A stretch of DNA of 64,000 bases from Sorangium cellulosum (GCF_004135735.1 NZ_CP012670.1:1550001-1614000), one strand, 5' to 3'; counted from the first letter of the stretch, positions 1-9,549 are shown. Notes: generated from the letters alone by a model not told the origin. A program made the numbers and translations.

Positions 1-130
1 CGCGCTTGATCACTGACGTCGCGCCGATGGGCGTGGCCAGCTCGGAGACGTCGAAGCCGGCCCTGACCAGGACGGTGCGCATCGCCTCGCGGGCGATGTC
101 GTCGTCATCGATCACGAGCACCCGGATCAT
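1..130 (-). CDS. response regulator receiver domain, C-terminus off the window
   Basis: The reverse complement starts with ATG at 130 and reads 43 codons to the window edge. The N-terminus MIRVLVIDDDDIAREAM is a textbook CheY-like first strand with the acidic pocket (DDDD at residues 9-12). The phosphoacceptor Asp and any output domain lie outside the window. It is 168 bp downstream of two same-strand genes for periplasmic binding-like proteins, so it may belong to a signalling operon that senses through them; that link is inference from position. Only the receiver fold is supported. Confidence 0.8.
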   Translation of the reverse strand, partial: MIRVLVIDDDDIAREAMRTVLVRAGFDVSELATPIGATSVIKR

Positions 131-298
131 GTGCGCATCCTCCTGGTCAGGCCGCGACGCGCGCGGGATCCACGGCCCGGCGGGGGGGGCGGAGCCAGGC
201 CCGGGCGTTCCATGGCTCGAGGCGACCGGTAGCTTCGTGACCATGTGTCCGGTGGAAGAGGTATTCGCATGGCTTCTCCATTCCCCCCCGCTACGCGC

Positions 299-1330
299 TC
301 ACCGCCCGACGAGGTGATCGACTTGCCCGAACTGGCTCGAATCAAGTCCGAAGCGCCGCGCGAGCCGCACGTCGACCAGGCGCTTCACGGAGATGGGCAG
401 GCGCACGTCGGCCGCCCGGAGCTTCCAGTCGGCGTCCGCGAGCTCGTACAGGAGATCGGCCGCCTGCACCGCGAGCGCCTGGGTGTCCGGGATGGCCGCG
501 AACGTCCCGAACTCCGCGTGCTCGTTCACGAGCGAGCGCACGGCCACGACCACCGGCGCGTCGAGCCGATCCACGTAGGGGAGCCAGACGTTGGTCAGGA
601 GCCCCGGGCTCAGGAGGCCGTTGTCGTTCGGCAGCCAGATCGCGTCCACGTCCGCGCGCTGGAGGTTCACCAGCGCGGCGCGGAGGTCCTGGACGCGCGG
701 CCTGTTCGAGAGCTGTTGCCTCACGAAGGTCAGCTCCTCGACCTGCATGAGGGCCTCCTGCCGCGCGATGTGACGGGCGAAGCCCTGGCGGTACACGACG
801 CCGACGCGGCGGACGTCGAGGCCGAGCGTGCGGAGCCCCACCATGGCCGTGACCGTCGGCACCTCGTAGGAGATCGCCACCGAGTTGGGGACGGTGCGCT
901 GGAGCTCCTCGGCGAAGGACGCCATCAGGATCAGCGCGACCGGCGGCGCCTCCGCCGTGCGCGCCCAGGTGCGGTACAGGAGCACGGTGGAGTTGTTGAC
1001 CAGCACCACCGCCCGCGGGCGATCTCGCGCCATGAGCCGCGCCACGAGCTCGGGGCTCGAGTCCTCGATGCGGATCGGCGAGATGGTGACGCGGTATTCG
1101 TCAGCGAGCTCGACGCGGAGCGATTTCAGCATGTCGTCGAGCTGCGAGTCCGATGGCGCGATGATGGAGATGACGGGCCTGCCGTCCGGAGGCGGCGCCT
1201 CGGGCAGCGGACCCGGATCTCGGGGGCTCTGGGAGGCCGGGCCCGACGAGCAGCTCAGCGTCAGCAAGAGGCCGGCGAGGGCGGAGGCTCGCCGCAGCAG
1301 GCGAGCGCCGCGGGGGCGCGTCCACCTCAT
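299..1330 (-). CDS. ABC substrate-binding-like lipoprotein (PF04392-type)
   Basis: This is a protein of about 343 residues with a lipoprotein signal peptide (basic n-region, then LLLTLSC; lipid Cys near residue 27) and a Pro-rich linker. The mature part resembles the ABC_sub_bind (TrpX/DUF534) family: an ISIIAPSDS strand near the N-terminus, VVLVNNSTVLLY in the middle, and an IWLPNDNGLLSP region matching the second lobe. Such proteins bind small ligands outside the membrane; in sensor clusters they present ligand to a kinase rather than to a permease. No ABC permease or ATPase is nearby, which favours a sensory role (inference). The start at 1330 overlaps the upstream stop as ATGA; an in-frame ATG at 1336 is an alternative. 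Confidence 0.75.
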   Translation of the reverse strand: MRWTRPRGARLLRRASALAGLLLTLSCSSGPASQSPRDPGPLPEAPPPDGRPVISIIAPSDSQLDDMLKSLRVELADEYRVTISPIRIEDSSPELVARLMARDRPRAVVLVNNSTVLLYRTWARTAEAPPVALILMASFAEELQRTVPNSVAISYEVPTVTAMVGLRTLGLDVRRVGVVYRQGFARHIARQEALMQVEELTFVRQQLSNRPRVQDLRAALVNLQRADVDAIWLPNDNGLLSPGLLTNVWLPYVDRLDAPVVVAVRSLVNEHAEFGTFAAIPDTQALAVQAADLLYELADADWKLRAADVRLPISVKRLVDVRLARRFGLDSSQFGQVDHLVGR

Positions 1331-2286
1331 TTCCATTCGTCCACCCCCAGATCGGCCAGCACGTCCTTGGGGAGCCTCCGGAGCGCGCCCTCGACAGACT
1401 GACGCTCGCCGAGGAACGAGACGGCCACCAGCCCGACCTTGGCCGTCGAGAGACTGAGGATAGTGAAGTTCATCTTGCTCTTGGACTCGAAATCGGCGCG
1501 AAAGCGCTCCGGGAGGAGCACCGCGTCCGCCGTCTGAAACTGAAGGAGCTGCAGCAAATCTTCGATCTTCGTGACGCGCTGGACCTCCGGCGCGGCGCTC
1601 ACGCCCAGGAGCCCGGCGACGAACCTCGGGAGCGCTCTCCGCTCCACGAGGTCGACGATCCCGTACCTGAAGGACGAGAGCATGTCCCTGTTCAGCGTCC
1701 TCGTAGAGACCAGGAGATACTGCTCCGCGTCGCTCCCCGCCCGCGTGCCCTGGAGGTCCGCGGCCCGATTGAGCGAGGCCAGGACCGGCTTCGGCGACAG
1801 CGCCGCGTCGGGCGGGTTCGCCTCGAGCGCGACCTTGAAATCGCTCAGCTTGCCGAACACCGTGACATCGACGCCGGGCATCGCGTCCTCGATCTTCTGT
1901 TCGAGGGCCCGGGCCCGGAGCGGCGTCACCGCATAAACGTAGAGCGTGGTGTCGGGGCGCGCCGTGGTCGGTGGGCTGAGCAGCAAAAGGCCGCTCCCGA
2001 CGAGCAGCGCCGCCGCGATGAGGACCGCCGGCACGCGCGCGGGCTGGAGCGCTCGCCGGAGCCACGCCCGGGCTGTGCCGAGGCGAACATGCGCGGCCAG
2101 GATCCCGATAATGGCGCGAAATGTCCCGGGCCGAACAGCGGCGGCCAGGCGGTTGTTCTGCGGCCCACACGACAGCATCAAACGGTATGCAAATCGCGCC
2201 AGATTGGCGACGTGGCCCGAGGGCACCCTGTCCGCTGATCGTCGTCCCCGCATGGATCGCCTGCGTATTTTCTCCACCCCCGTCAT
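1327..2286 (-). CDS. membrane-anchored extracytoplasmic solute-binding-like protein
   Basis: The product has up to 319 residues. After a basic N-terminal stretch there is one hydrophobic segment at about residues 88-106 (VPAVLIAAALLVGSG), followed by a domain starting TTLYVYAVTPLRARALEQ. The layout of that domain recalls PhnD/phosphate-type type 2 periplasmic binding proteins. The predicted topology is N-in with the sensor domain outside. The N-terminal 80 residues before the membrane segment look unusual, and the true start may lie downstream (ATGs at 2253 and 2178). The stop overlaps the next gene by four bases (ATGA), so the two are very likely translationally coupled. Ligand unknown; the family assignment is tentative. 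Confidence 0.6.
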   Translation of the reverse strand: MTGVEKIRRRSMRGRRSADRVPSGHVANLARFAYRLMLSCGPQNNRLAAAVRPGTFRAIIGILAAHVRLGTARAWLRRALQPARVPAVLIAAALLVGSGLLLLSPPTTARPDTTLYVYAVTPLRARALEQKIEDAMPGVDVTVFGKLSDFKVALEANPPDAALSPKPVLASLNRAADLQGTRAGSDAEQYLLVSTRTLNRDMLSSFRYGIVDLVERRALPRFVAGLLGVSAAPEVQRVTKIEDLLQLLQFQTADAVLLPERFRADFESKSKMNFTILSLSTAKVGLVAVSFLGERQSVEGALRRLPKDVLADLGVDEWK

Positions 2287-2879
2287 GCCCTCCCGGTCAT
2301 CCTGAGTAGTTAGCGTAGCCGACGATTAACCCTCCTTGTCAAGCGCCCCCTAGGAGACGAGCCCGCGATTCGATCGAGCCTGGTGAAATGGGGATGCTGG
2401 AGAGGGCCGTAACACCGGGGAGCCGCTCGCGCGTCACCTCCGGGCCGAGAGGGCCCCGCCGGCGCCGCCGCGCGCGCAGGAAACCCGCACGCGCGCTTGA
2501 CATGTCTTCCTCTCTCAGGGCCCAATATCGCGCCCCGAGCGTCATGCCCCCCGCTCGCGCTGCGCCCGTGGGGCGCGGCGTCCCTCTCCGGCGGGAGCGG
2601 CGGATCGCAACCGCGAATTCTCGCGGTACATCATGCCTCGTTGTCCCACATGTGGAGCGATGGTGTAGGGGATGCGTGATGATTTCACCTTATCACGCAC
2701 GAGCAGCGGAGTCGGTGGGGGCGCGCACGCTCTCCATCGCAGCGCTCGAGAGGCGCGCTCCGAGAGGCGCTCTTGATACCACCTTGTGATCCACGGGCCG
2801 CGCGGGCCACGCGGCGGGCGCGCGCGCGGCCTCCGCTCGCCGGGCCCGGCGAGCGCTGATCAGACCCCGCGACGCGGCG
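2287..2879. other. intergenic region, no convincing gene
   Basis: These 593 bp separate two minus-strand genes. Open frames on both strands here are GC-rich chance frames without family resemblance or ribosome binding sites. The right end holds the putative glpD terminator (2834-2855). The left end, with somewhat AT-richer stretches near 2310-2350 and 2620-2700, should contain the promoter for the binding-protein pair. No promoter could be assigned with confidence. Confidence 0.5.
2834..2855 (-). terminator. perfect 22-bp palindrome after glpD
   Basis: An uninterrupted palindrome (CGCTCGCCGGG followed by its exact complement) lies 24 bp beyond the glpD stop codon on the minus strand. Folded as RNA it gives a GC stem of about nine pairs with a tight loop. 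There is no T-run, so it may act as a factor-assisted terminator or 3'-end stabiliser rather than a classical intrinsic terminator. Confidence 0.45.
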
Positions 2880-4571
2880 TCACTCGACCGGCGGCGCCGC
2901 GACGGGCGCCGCGCCCTCCGCGGGCGCCCGCTCGCCGGGCTGCTCGAAGTACTCCGCGAGCCGCTGGTCGGCCTCGTCCCCGAACAGGATCCGGCACGCC
3001 TCCCGGAGGCCGGGCGATCTCGCGAGCTCCTCGCGGCGGAGCAGCAGCGCGATCCTCGTGCGCCGCCGCAGGAAATCCTCGAGCTTCGCGACCATCTCGG
3101 CCCGGGCGGCGTGCGCGACCTCGCACCGGAGGTCGTCCACCCCCTCGATCAGGGCGTCGGCCATCCGCCGGTCGCGCCGGATCTCCTCGAGCATCCCGAG
3201 CGCCTGCGCGCCGTACCGGCGCCACAGGCGCTCGCTGAGCTTCTCCGTGGCGCGCGGCGGCGCCAGCGCGTCGAGGTCGAGGGCGCGCGCCCTCTCGAGG
3301 AACGCGCGGCGGACCTCCTCGCCCGGCTCGCCGTACCAGCGCTCCCCCGGCCGGGGCAGCGCGACGCCGAGCTCCTCGGCGGCGGCGCAGATCTCCTCGC
3401 CCACGTTGATGCAATCGGTGAGCTTGCCGCCGAAGATGCTCACGTGGCGACCTGCCCGGTCGATCTCGATGGCGTGCTTGCGCGAGAGCTGCAGCCAGTC
3501 CTCGCCGCCGCCGCCGCCGTCCCGGACCGCGAGGGGGCGCACGCCGCAGCGCTCGGCGATGATGTCCGCCTCGGTCAGCGGCCGGGGCAGGGCGAGCCGC
3601 TTGTTGATGTTGGAGAGCACGAAGCGCCGGTCCTCGGGCGTCACCTCGGCGCGCGGGCTCTCGACGCGGGTGTCGGTCGTGCCGATGCACGTCCGCGGGC
3701 CCATCGGGATCACGAAGAACAGCCGGCCGTCGTCCGCGAAGAACGTGAGCACCCGCCGGCTCGGCGTGAGCCGATCCACGATGAGGTGGATGCCCTTCGA
3801 GAAGATGTGACGGTGGCCCGTCCGCTGGCCCGTGAGCGCGTTGTGCGCGTCCACGAACGGCCCGCACGCGTTCACGAGCACGCGCGACCGGATGGCGAGC
3901 TCCCGGCCCGACAGGACGTCGCGGGCGCGCGTGACCCACGCGTCCCCCTCGCGCCGCGCCCCCAGCGACTCGACGTAGTTGGCCGCCCGGGCGCCGCGGT
4001 CGAGCGCGGCGCGGACGAAGCCCCACACGAACCGCGCGTCGTTGTCGACCAGGTACGCGTCGGAGTACTCGATGCCGCCGTCGCAGCCGTCGAGGTTGAT
4101 GAGGGGCTCTTCCCGCGCCATCACCCGGCGGGAGAGCAGGCGCGGGATCCGCGTGAAGAAGCTGCCGATGATCCAGTAGAGCCAGGTGCCCAGGAAGAGC
4201 TTGAACAGGCCGTGACGGAAGCCCCGCTCGTGCGCCGTGTAGAACCGGATCTCCCGCACCGACGAGGGATAACTCCTGAGGAGGAGATTCCTGGATTTGC
4301 AGAGCTTGCGCACGAGCCAGAGCTCGAAGCTCTCCATGTACTTGATGCCGCCCCAGGCCAGGTTCGACGACTCCTGGCTGGTGAAGCCGGCGAAGTCGCC
4401 CCGGTCGATCAGGGCGACCTTCGCCCCCTTCGCGGCGAGGGCGGCGGCCGAGACGGCGCCGTTGATGCCGGCGCCGAGGACGAGGACGTCGAACGTCTCT
4501 CGGCTCAGACTGTCGATGTTCGTGGCCCGCAGCATCGGTGATCCGGTGTCCATCGCGGCGTACGCGCGCAC
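2880..4571 (-). CDS. glpD: FAD-dependent glycerol-3-phosphate dehydrogenase
   Basis: This 563-residue enzyme oxidises sn-glycerol-3-phosphate to dihydroxyacetone phosphate and feeds electrons to the quinone pool from the inner face of the membrane. The N-terminal dinucleotide fold is clear (VLVLGAGINGAVSA with the acidic strand end VALIDRGDFAGFTS), followed by the family block SSNLAWGGIKYME. Further family blocks are LVNACGPFVDAHN, SKGIHLIVDR, the PMGPRTCIGTTDTRVESP region and SIFGGKLTDCINVGEE. The C-terminus ends in an Ala/Pro-rich tail of about 20 residues. The GTG start at 4571 has AGAGG five bases upstream; ATGs at 4553 and 4535 are alternatives. Gene order suggests single-gene transcription. 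Confidence 0.92.
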   Translation of the reverse strand: MRAYAAMDTGSPMLRATNIDSLSRETFDVLVLGAGINGAVSAAALAAKGAKVALIDRGDFAGFTSQESSNLAWGGIKYMESFELWLVRKLCKSRNLLLRSYPSSVREIRFYTAHERGFRHGLFKLFLGTWLYWIIGSFFTRIPRLLSRRVMAREEPLINLDGCDGGIEYSDAYLVDNDARFVWGFVRAALDRGARAANYVESLGARREGDAWVTRARDVLSGRELAIRSRVLVNACGPFVDAHNALTGQRTGHRHIFSKGIHLIVDRLTPSRRVLTFFADDGRLFFVIPMGPRTCIGTTDTRVESPRAEVTPEDRRFVLSNINKRLALPRPLTEADIIAERCGVRPLAVRDGGGGGEDWLQLSRKHAIEIDRAGRHVSIFGGKLTDCINVGEEICAAAEELGVALPRPGERWYGEPGEEVRRAFLERARALDLDALAPPRATEKLSERLWRRYGAQALGMLEEIRRDRRMADALIEGVDDLRCEVAHAARAEMVAKLEDFLRRRTRIALLLRREELARSPGLREACRILFGDEADQRLAEYFEQPGERAPAEGAAPVAAPPVE

Positions 4572-4748
4572 CGGACCTCTATCACGTCCGCGGCGCGTCG
4601 TGATGGCGCGCCGCGGCGAAAAGCGATCGGGCGGGCTCGTGGGGACGCTGTCCGAAACGTCCCTCGTCGCGCCCGCCGCCCCCTGCGCCCGCCGGTGGCC
4701 CAGCGCGAGCGCGCTGCGACCACCGGCCGCTCTGGCAGGGTCCCGGAT

Positions 4749-6785
4749 TCAGCTCATCGCCGCGTCGTCGGCGCGAGAGGGCTCCGCCGAGATCGGGTGA
4801 GCGCGACGGGCCGCGCTCCGCTGCGTCGGCGGCGCGACCTCGCCCCCGTGCGCGACGTGGTCGGGGTGCAGGAGCTGCCAGCGCGCCATCCGGGTGTACA
4901 CGCCGCCTCGCCGGAGCAGCTCCGCGTGCGCGCCGCGCTCGACGATGCGGCCGCGCTCCATCACGAAGACCTGATCACAGTCGACCACCGTGCTCAGGCG
5001 GTGGCTCAAGAGGATGATCGTGCGCTGGCCCTTGAGCGCGCGCAGCGCCTTGCCGAGCGTCCGCTCGTGCTCGGCGTCGAGCCCGTCCGTCGGCTCGTCG
5101 AGCACCAGGATCGGCGCGTCGGTGAGCAGCGCGCGCGCGATCGCGATGCGCTGCCGCTGGCCGGCGGACAGGTTCAGCCCGCCGTCCGCGATCTGCGTGT
5201 CGTAGCCGTCCGGCAGCGCCTCGATGAAGCCGGCCGCCCCGGCCCGCTGGGCCGCCTCCCGGATCTCCGCGTCCGTCGCGGTGGGCCGGCCATAGGCGAT
5301 GTTCTCCGCGATCGTCGTCGGCAGGAGGACGCTGTCCTGGAGGACGAGCGCGACGTGCTTGCGCAGGTCGGAGAGGCGGATCGTGCCGATGTCGATGCCG
5401 TCGAGCCGGAGCGCCCCGCGCGTGGGGTTGTGGAAGCGAGGCAGCAGGCTGAACAGCGTCGTCTTGCCCGCGCCGGCCGAGCCCAGGAAGGCCACCATCT
5501 CCCCCGGCCGGATCGTCGCGTCGATCCCGCGCAGGACCGGGTGCCCGGCGCGGTACTCGAACTCGACGCCCTCGATATCGAGCGTGCGCGGCTGCTGGGG
5601 GAGGTGGATCGCGGCGTGCCCGTCGGTCACGGCCTGGTCGCGATCCAGGACGTCGAACACGCGCTGCGCGCCCGCCACGCCGCCCTGCACCGCGGCGCCC
5701 GCGCCCGTCAGCTTGCAGAGCGGGTCGTAGAGCATGCCCAGGTAGCCGAGGAACGCCGTCAGCGCGCCCAGCGTCATGCCCGACGAGCCCCCGCTCGTCC
5801 GGGCCTCGACGACGAGGTAGCCGCCGTAGCCGAGCACCAGCGCGATCCCCAGCCCGAGGATCGAGCCCATGGTCAGCACGTGGCGGAGCTCGTCCTGGTG
5901 GAGCCGGAGCCAGGCCCTCACGCTGTTGCGCAGCGTGGCGTGGAACCGCGCCTCCTCGTCCGCCTCGCGCCCGCACGCCTGCACCAGGCCGATCGACGCC
6001 ATGGAGCGCTGCACGGACGTCGTGAGCTGGCTCTCGACCTCCTTCGCCTCGGTGCACTTCCGGCGCAGCACGCTGCCGAACCTGGCGTTGGCGAGGAGGA
6101 GCGGCGGCACGACCGCGAGCGCGAGCAGCGTGAGCGGCGCGCTGCGCGAGGCCATGATGCAGATCATGACGACGAGCGTCAGCGCGCTCCCCATCACCGA
6201 CACGGCCACGTTGAGGATGCCGTGGAACCCCGCGGCGTCCTGGTTGAGGCGGTAGATGGCGTCGCCTTGCGGCTGGGCCCGGTGATAGCCGAGGTGGAGC
6301 GCCTGGAGCTTCCGGTAGAGGTCGCCGCGCACGCGCATGAGGCCGCCGTAGCCGATGCGGAAGTTGAGCAGGGCGCGGCCCATGCCCACGCACTCCTGCG
6401 CGACGCGGAGGACGAGCGTGATCACGGCGAGCCCGATGACGCGGCCGAGCAGGCTGTCCGGAAGCGGCGCCAGCAAGATGCGATGGACGAGGTCGTCCTC
6501 GCGCGGCCCCGACGAGATGAGGTCCACGATCACGGCGACGGGCCATACCTGCAGCAGGCTGATCACGATGGAGACGGCGACCAGCGCGAAGAGCGCCCCG
6601 AGGCGCGCCCACTCGTCCTTGAAATACGCGCCTACCCGGAGGAAGAACCGGAGTCGCTCCGAGCCCGCCGGGCGGCTGGACGCGACGAGCCGGAGCGCGA
6701 TCCTCCCCTGGAGGATGCTCGAGGTGCGGCCTGCCCACCGCGGCAGCGGGGACTTCTGGTACGTGCGCTGGGCGAATGCGCTCAT
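4749..6785 (-). CDS. ABC exporter, fused permease and ATPase (MsbA/ABCB type)
   Basis: The protein has 678 residues. The first ~330 form a type I exporter membrane domain (hydrophobic stretches such as LGALFALVAVSIVISLLQ and LLALAVVPPLLLANARF). The C-terminal ATPase has Walker A GSAGAGKTT (Lys near 441), signature LSAGQRQR, Walker B ILVLDEPTDGLD and the switch histidine in LLSHRLST. Half-transporters of this type work as homodimers and export lipids, peptides or drugs; the substrate cannot be read from the sequence. The ATG at 6785 was preferred over one at 6827 because GGGAG precedes it and the extra residues add nothing. No accessory export genes flank it. Confidence 0.9.
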   Translation of the reverse strand: MSAFAQRTYQKSPLPRWAGRTSSILQGRIALRLVASSRPAGSERLRFFLRVGAYFKDEWARLGALFALVAVSIVISLLQVWPVAVIVDLISSGPREDDLVHRILLAPLPDSLLGRVIGLAVITLVLRVAQECVGMGRALLNFRIGYGGLMRVRGDLYRKLQALHLGYHRAQPQGDAIYRLNQDAAGFHGILNVAVSVMGSALTLVVMICIMASRSAPLTLLALAVVPPLLLANARFGSVLRRKCTEAKEVESQLTTSVQRSMASIGLVQACGREADEEARFHATLRNSVRAWLRLHQDELRHVLTMGSILGLGIALVLGYGGYLVVEARTSGGSSGMTLGALTAFLGYLGMLYDPLCKLTGAGAAVQGGVAGAQRVFDVLDRDQAVTDGHAAIHLPQQPRTLDIEGVEFEYRAGHPVLRGIDATIRPGEMVAFLGSAGAGKTTLFSLLPRFHNPTRGALRLDGIDIGTIRLSDLRKHVALVLQDSVLLPTTIAENIAYGRPTATDAEIREAAQRAGAAGFIEALPDGYDTQIADGGLNLSAGQRQRIAIARALLTDAPILVLDEPTDGLDAEHERTLGKALRALKGQRTIILLSHRLSTVVDCDQVFVMERGRIVERGAHAELLRRGGVYTRMARWQLLHPDHVAHGGEVAPPTQRSAARRAHPISAEPSRADDAAMS

Positions 6786-7324
6786 GGGTTGACGAGCTCC
6801 CTTGTCCTCTGCGGCTCTCAGGTTCACGGGGGCCCGGGGTCAGGTGGTGCCTGATCGACCATCGGTGCCGGCCCGTATCGAAGTGCGCACAGGTGTATCA
6901 GCCCTTCGCGTCGGCGCCTACGGCATGTGCATGAAAGGCGGTGAGTTCCTGCTGATTTCCTGCGCGCTCCTCCGGGACTCCAGGGTGGCGGCGCGGGCCG
7001 CCGGCGGCGCGCGGATACGGCACAGGCTGACAGCGCGGCGCGCTCTCCGCGCCTGCCCGCGACTCCGCCCCTCGCGCGCGGCGAGCCGCGGCCGAGCGCG
7101 CACGCCGGCGTGCGCGCGGCGCTCAGCCCGTCGCGCTCGCGCCCGATTGCAGGCACGCCGCGCTCGGCCCGTCGCGCTCGCGCCCGCCGGGGCTCCGAGC
7201 AGCGCTGTCGAGCCCGCCTTCTCCGTGTCTCGGCACGATCGATCTCGCCATCGCGAACGGGCGCGAGGGCCGCGCGGGGGATTCAAATTGCGCGTCGCGG
7301 AGGGGCGCTTTATGGGTACCGTCG
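6786..7324. other. divergent intergenic region with a short direct repeat
   Basis: These 539 bp lie between the divergent ABC exporter and response-regulator genes, and must hold both promoters, although none could be assigned. The sequence is extremely GC-rich between 6960 and 7290. It contains a 25-bp imperfect direct repeat and several CGCG-rich self-complementary stretches. No coding frame here looks real. Confidence 0.5.
7121..7186. repeat. 25-bp direct repeat, two copies
   Basis: Copies at 7121-7145 and 7162-7186 differ at one base (GCTCAGCCCG versus GCTCGGCCCG, then TCGCGCTCGCGCCCG in both). They lie within the region upstream of the response regulator. They could be a duplicated operator or a simple local duplication; nothing distinguishes these. 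Confidence 0.5.
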
Positions 7325-7825
7325 ATGGGCACCGACGAACGGCGCGGGGACGGCGCCGCCGCCGTCCAGCGCGACACCTCGCAGGCGCTCGATGGAGCCG
7401 AGGACGACGCCCCCGCCGCGCCGCTCCCGCTGCGCCCGCCCGGGCTCGGCAGCGTGCGGCGTGAGCCCCGGCGACCCGGCACGATCTTCATCGTCGAGGA
7501 CGACCGAGGCGTCAGCGACGCGCTCGCGAGCGTCCTGTCGGACGAGGGGTATGACGTGACGGTGGCCGCGAATGGCGCCGAGGCCCTGGCCAGGCTCCGC
7601 GATGCGCCGACTCCGGCGCTCATCGTGCTCGACCTGATGATGCCGGTGATGGACGGGTACGAGTTCCGCGCCGAGCAGCTCCGGACCCCCGCGATCGCCG
7701 ACGTCCCCGTGGTCGTCCTCACGGCGGGGACGGCGCCGCGGGCGAGCGAGCTCGGTGCCGTCGACATCCTCAAGAAGCCCATCGATCTCGTCCTCTTGCT
7801 CGACGCGGTCGGACGCTACGTCTGA
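7325..7825 (+). CDS. single-domain response regulator
   Basis: This is a 166-residue protein with a disordered Ala/Pro-rich N-terminus of about 50 residues followed by one CheY-like receiver domain. Seen directly: the acidic pair in TIFIVEDDRG, phosphoacceptor Asp103 in IVLDLMMPVMDG, the conserved Thr in VVVLTAG and the conserved Lys in ILKKPIDL. There is no DNA-binding or enzymatic output domain, so it probably acts by protein contact or as a phosphorelay intermediate. No histidine kinase is adjacent. The start is uncertain; a later GTG start would remove much of the low-complexity leader. Confidence 0.85.
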   Translation: MGTDERRGDGAAAVQRDTSQALDGAEDDAPAAPLPLRPPGLGSVRREPRRPGTIFIVEDDRGVSDALASVLSDEGYDVTVAANGAEALARLRDAPTPALIVLDLMMPVMDGYEFRAEQLRTPAIADVPVVVLTAGTAPRASELGAVDILKKPIDLVLLLDAVGRYV

Positions 7826-7881
7826 CAGCGCCCCCCGGGGTTTTCATCCAGGAGCGGACGCGATAAGGTGATTCCTGCGTC

Positions 7882-9312
7882 ATGCCAGGAAGTTCCCGAC
7901 CACCGCTCTTCACCAGCCTCTTGCTTGCCATCGCCGCGATCGGTTGCGCGGAAGCGTCCTCCGAGCGATCCCAGCCGGAAGGGTGGGACAGCGCGGTTCA
8001 GCTGCGCCCGGCGCGCGACCTCGACGCGAGCCCCGGGGTGGTCGAGGTCGATCTGACGGCGCGGGTCGAGGAGGTGGAGATCGTGCCCGGCACGAGGACG
8101 CCTGTCTGGACCTACGACGGCGGCATTCCCGGGCCGCTGCTCAAGGCGAGGGTCGGCGATCGCGTGATCGTCCATTTCCGCAACGACCTCCCCGCGCCCA
8201 CGACCATCCACTGGCACGGCGTGCGCCTGCTCGCGGAGATGGACGGCGCGCCCGGGCACAGCCAGGCCGAGACGCCGCCCGGCGGCAGCTTCACCTACGA
8301 CTTCGTCGTGCCCGACGCGGGGCTCTTCTGGTACCACCCGCACGTCGACTCCGCCGCGCAGCAGGGCAACGGCCTCTATGGCGCGCTGCTGGTCGACGAC
8401 CCGGACGAGCCCGCGGAGCTCGGCGACGAGCTCGTCCTCGTGCTGAGCGACATCATGGTGCACGAGGACGGCGCGCTCGGGGACCCGCGCGCAGGCGGCA
8501 ACTTCGGCACGCTGTTCGGGCGCGAGGGCGACCAGCTGCTCGTCAACGGGCGGCTCAACCCGGTGATCGAGGCGCGCGGCGGGCTCAGGCAGCGGTGGCG
8601 CATCGTGAACGCGGCGAAGAGCCGCTATTACCAGCTCGCGCTCGCCGGCCACCGCTTCACCCGCATCGGCGGCGACGGCGGGCTCATGGAGCGCCCGGTC
8701 GAGACGGAGATGCTCGTCCTCACGCCGGGCGAGCGCGCGGACGTGCTCGTGACGCCGCGGGGGGCGCCGGGCGCGACGCTCCCGGTGCGCTGGGTGCCGT
8801 ACGACCGCGGCTACGGCACCACCTTCCAGCGGCCGGAGGTCGAGGTCTTCCGCATCCGCCTCGCCGACGCGCCCGAGGCGGAGGACGCGCCGGTCCCGGC
8901 CGTCGCGCGCGCCATCCCGGCCCTCGATCCGGCGGCGGCGGTGAGGCGCGTGGACCTGAAGCTGACGATGGAGGAGGGCGAGGGCGACCTCGTGATGGGC
9001 ATCAACGACGTGCCCTTCTGGGAGGCGGAGCCGCTCATGGCGACCGTGGGCGACACCGAGGTGTGGACCGTCGAGAACACGTTTGATTTCGACCACCCGT
9101 TCCACCTGCACGGCTTCTTCTTCCAGGTGCTCGGCGAGGACGGGCGGCCGGCCAGGCCGATGGAGTGGAAGGACACGGTGAACGTGCCTGTGGGCGGCGC
9201 GGCGCGCTTCGTCGTTCGCTATGACAACCGGCCCGGCATGTGGATGTTCCACTGTCATATCCTGGATCACGCCGACGCCGGCATGATGGGGATGCTGCAC
9301 CTCGTGCGCTGA
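7882..9312 (+). CDS. multicopper oxidase lipoprotein
   Basis: The 476-residue protein has a lipoprotein signal (LLLAIAAIGC, lipid Cys at residue 22), so it should be anchored in an envelope membrane facing the periplasm or exterior. The four copper-ligand motifs are intact and in order: HWHG and WYHPH in the first cupredoxin domain, HPFHLHG and HCHILDHADAGMM in the last. The final motif ends in a Met, the axial ligand type typical of CueO-like and laccase-like enzymes. It oxidises metals or phenolic compounds with reduction of O2 to water; the substrate is not deducible. No copper-export gene is adjacent. A hairpin follows the stop codon. Confidence 0.93.
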   Translation: MPGSSRPPLFTSLLLAIAAIGCAEASSERSQPEGWDSAVQLRPARDLDASPGVVEVDLTARVEEVEIVPGTRTPVWTYDGGIPGPLLKARVGDRVIVHFRNDLPAPTTIHWHGVRLLAEMDGAPGHSQAETPPGGSFTYDFVVPDAGLFWYHPHVDSAAQQGNGLYGALLVDDPDEPAELGDELVLVLSDIMVHEDGALGDPRAGGNFGTLFGREGDQLLVNGRLNPVIEARGGLRQRWRIVNAAKSRYYQLALAGHRFTRIGGDGGLMERPVETEMLVLTPGERADVLVTPRGAPGATLPVRWVPYDRGYGTTFQRPEVEVFRIRLADAPEAEDAPVPAVARAIPALDPAAAVRRVDLKLTMEEGEGDLVMGINDVPFWEAEPLMATVGDTEVWTVENTFDFDHPFHLHGFFFQVLGEDGRPARPMEWKDTVNVPVGGAARFVVRYDNRPGMWMFHCHILDHADAGMMGMLHLVR

Positions 9313-9316
9313 GGCT

Positions 9317-9335
9317 GAGCCTGTCGTCCAGGCTC
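9317..9335 (+). terminator. hairpin after multicopper oxidase gene
   Basis: GAGCCTG and its exact complement CAGGCTC flank a five-base loop, starting four bases after the stop codon. There is no U-tract, but location and perfect 7-bp stem suggest a transcription terminator or 3' stabiliser. Confidence 0.5.
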
Positions 9336-9549
9336 GCTCCTGACGGCGCGCGCGGGAGGCCGTGCCCGCGGCGACGGCGCGGATCACCTTCGGATTTCCA
9401 ACCCTCCCGGCTCGCGCGGGACATGGGGGTGCGGGACAGGCATTGACGGCTCTGTCCCCGAACTCAATGTCTCCGCTGCTCGCGCGTGGCGGCGCGGCCC
9501 GACCTCGATGTCCGCCGCCAGGACGCGACATGGGCAAATCGGGGGGAAC

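Noticed and set aside
299-2170. Long minus-strand frame running across both binding-protein genes
   Set aside because: Its first half is an out-of-frame reading of the upstream gene; only the part after the ATG near 1330 has a lipoprotein signal and family resemblance.
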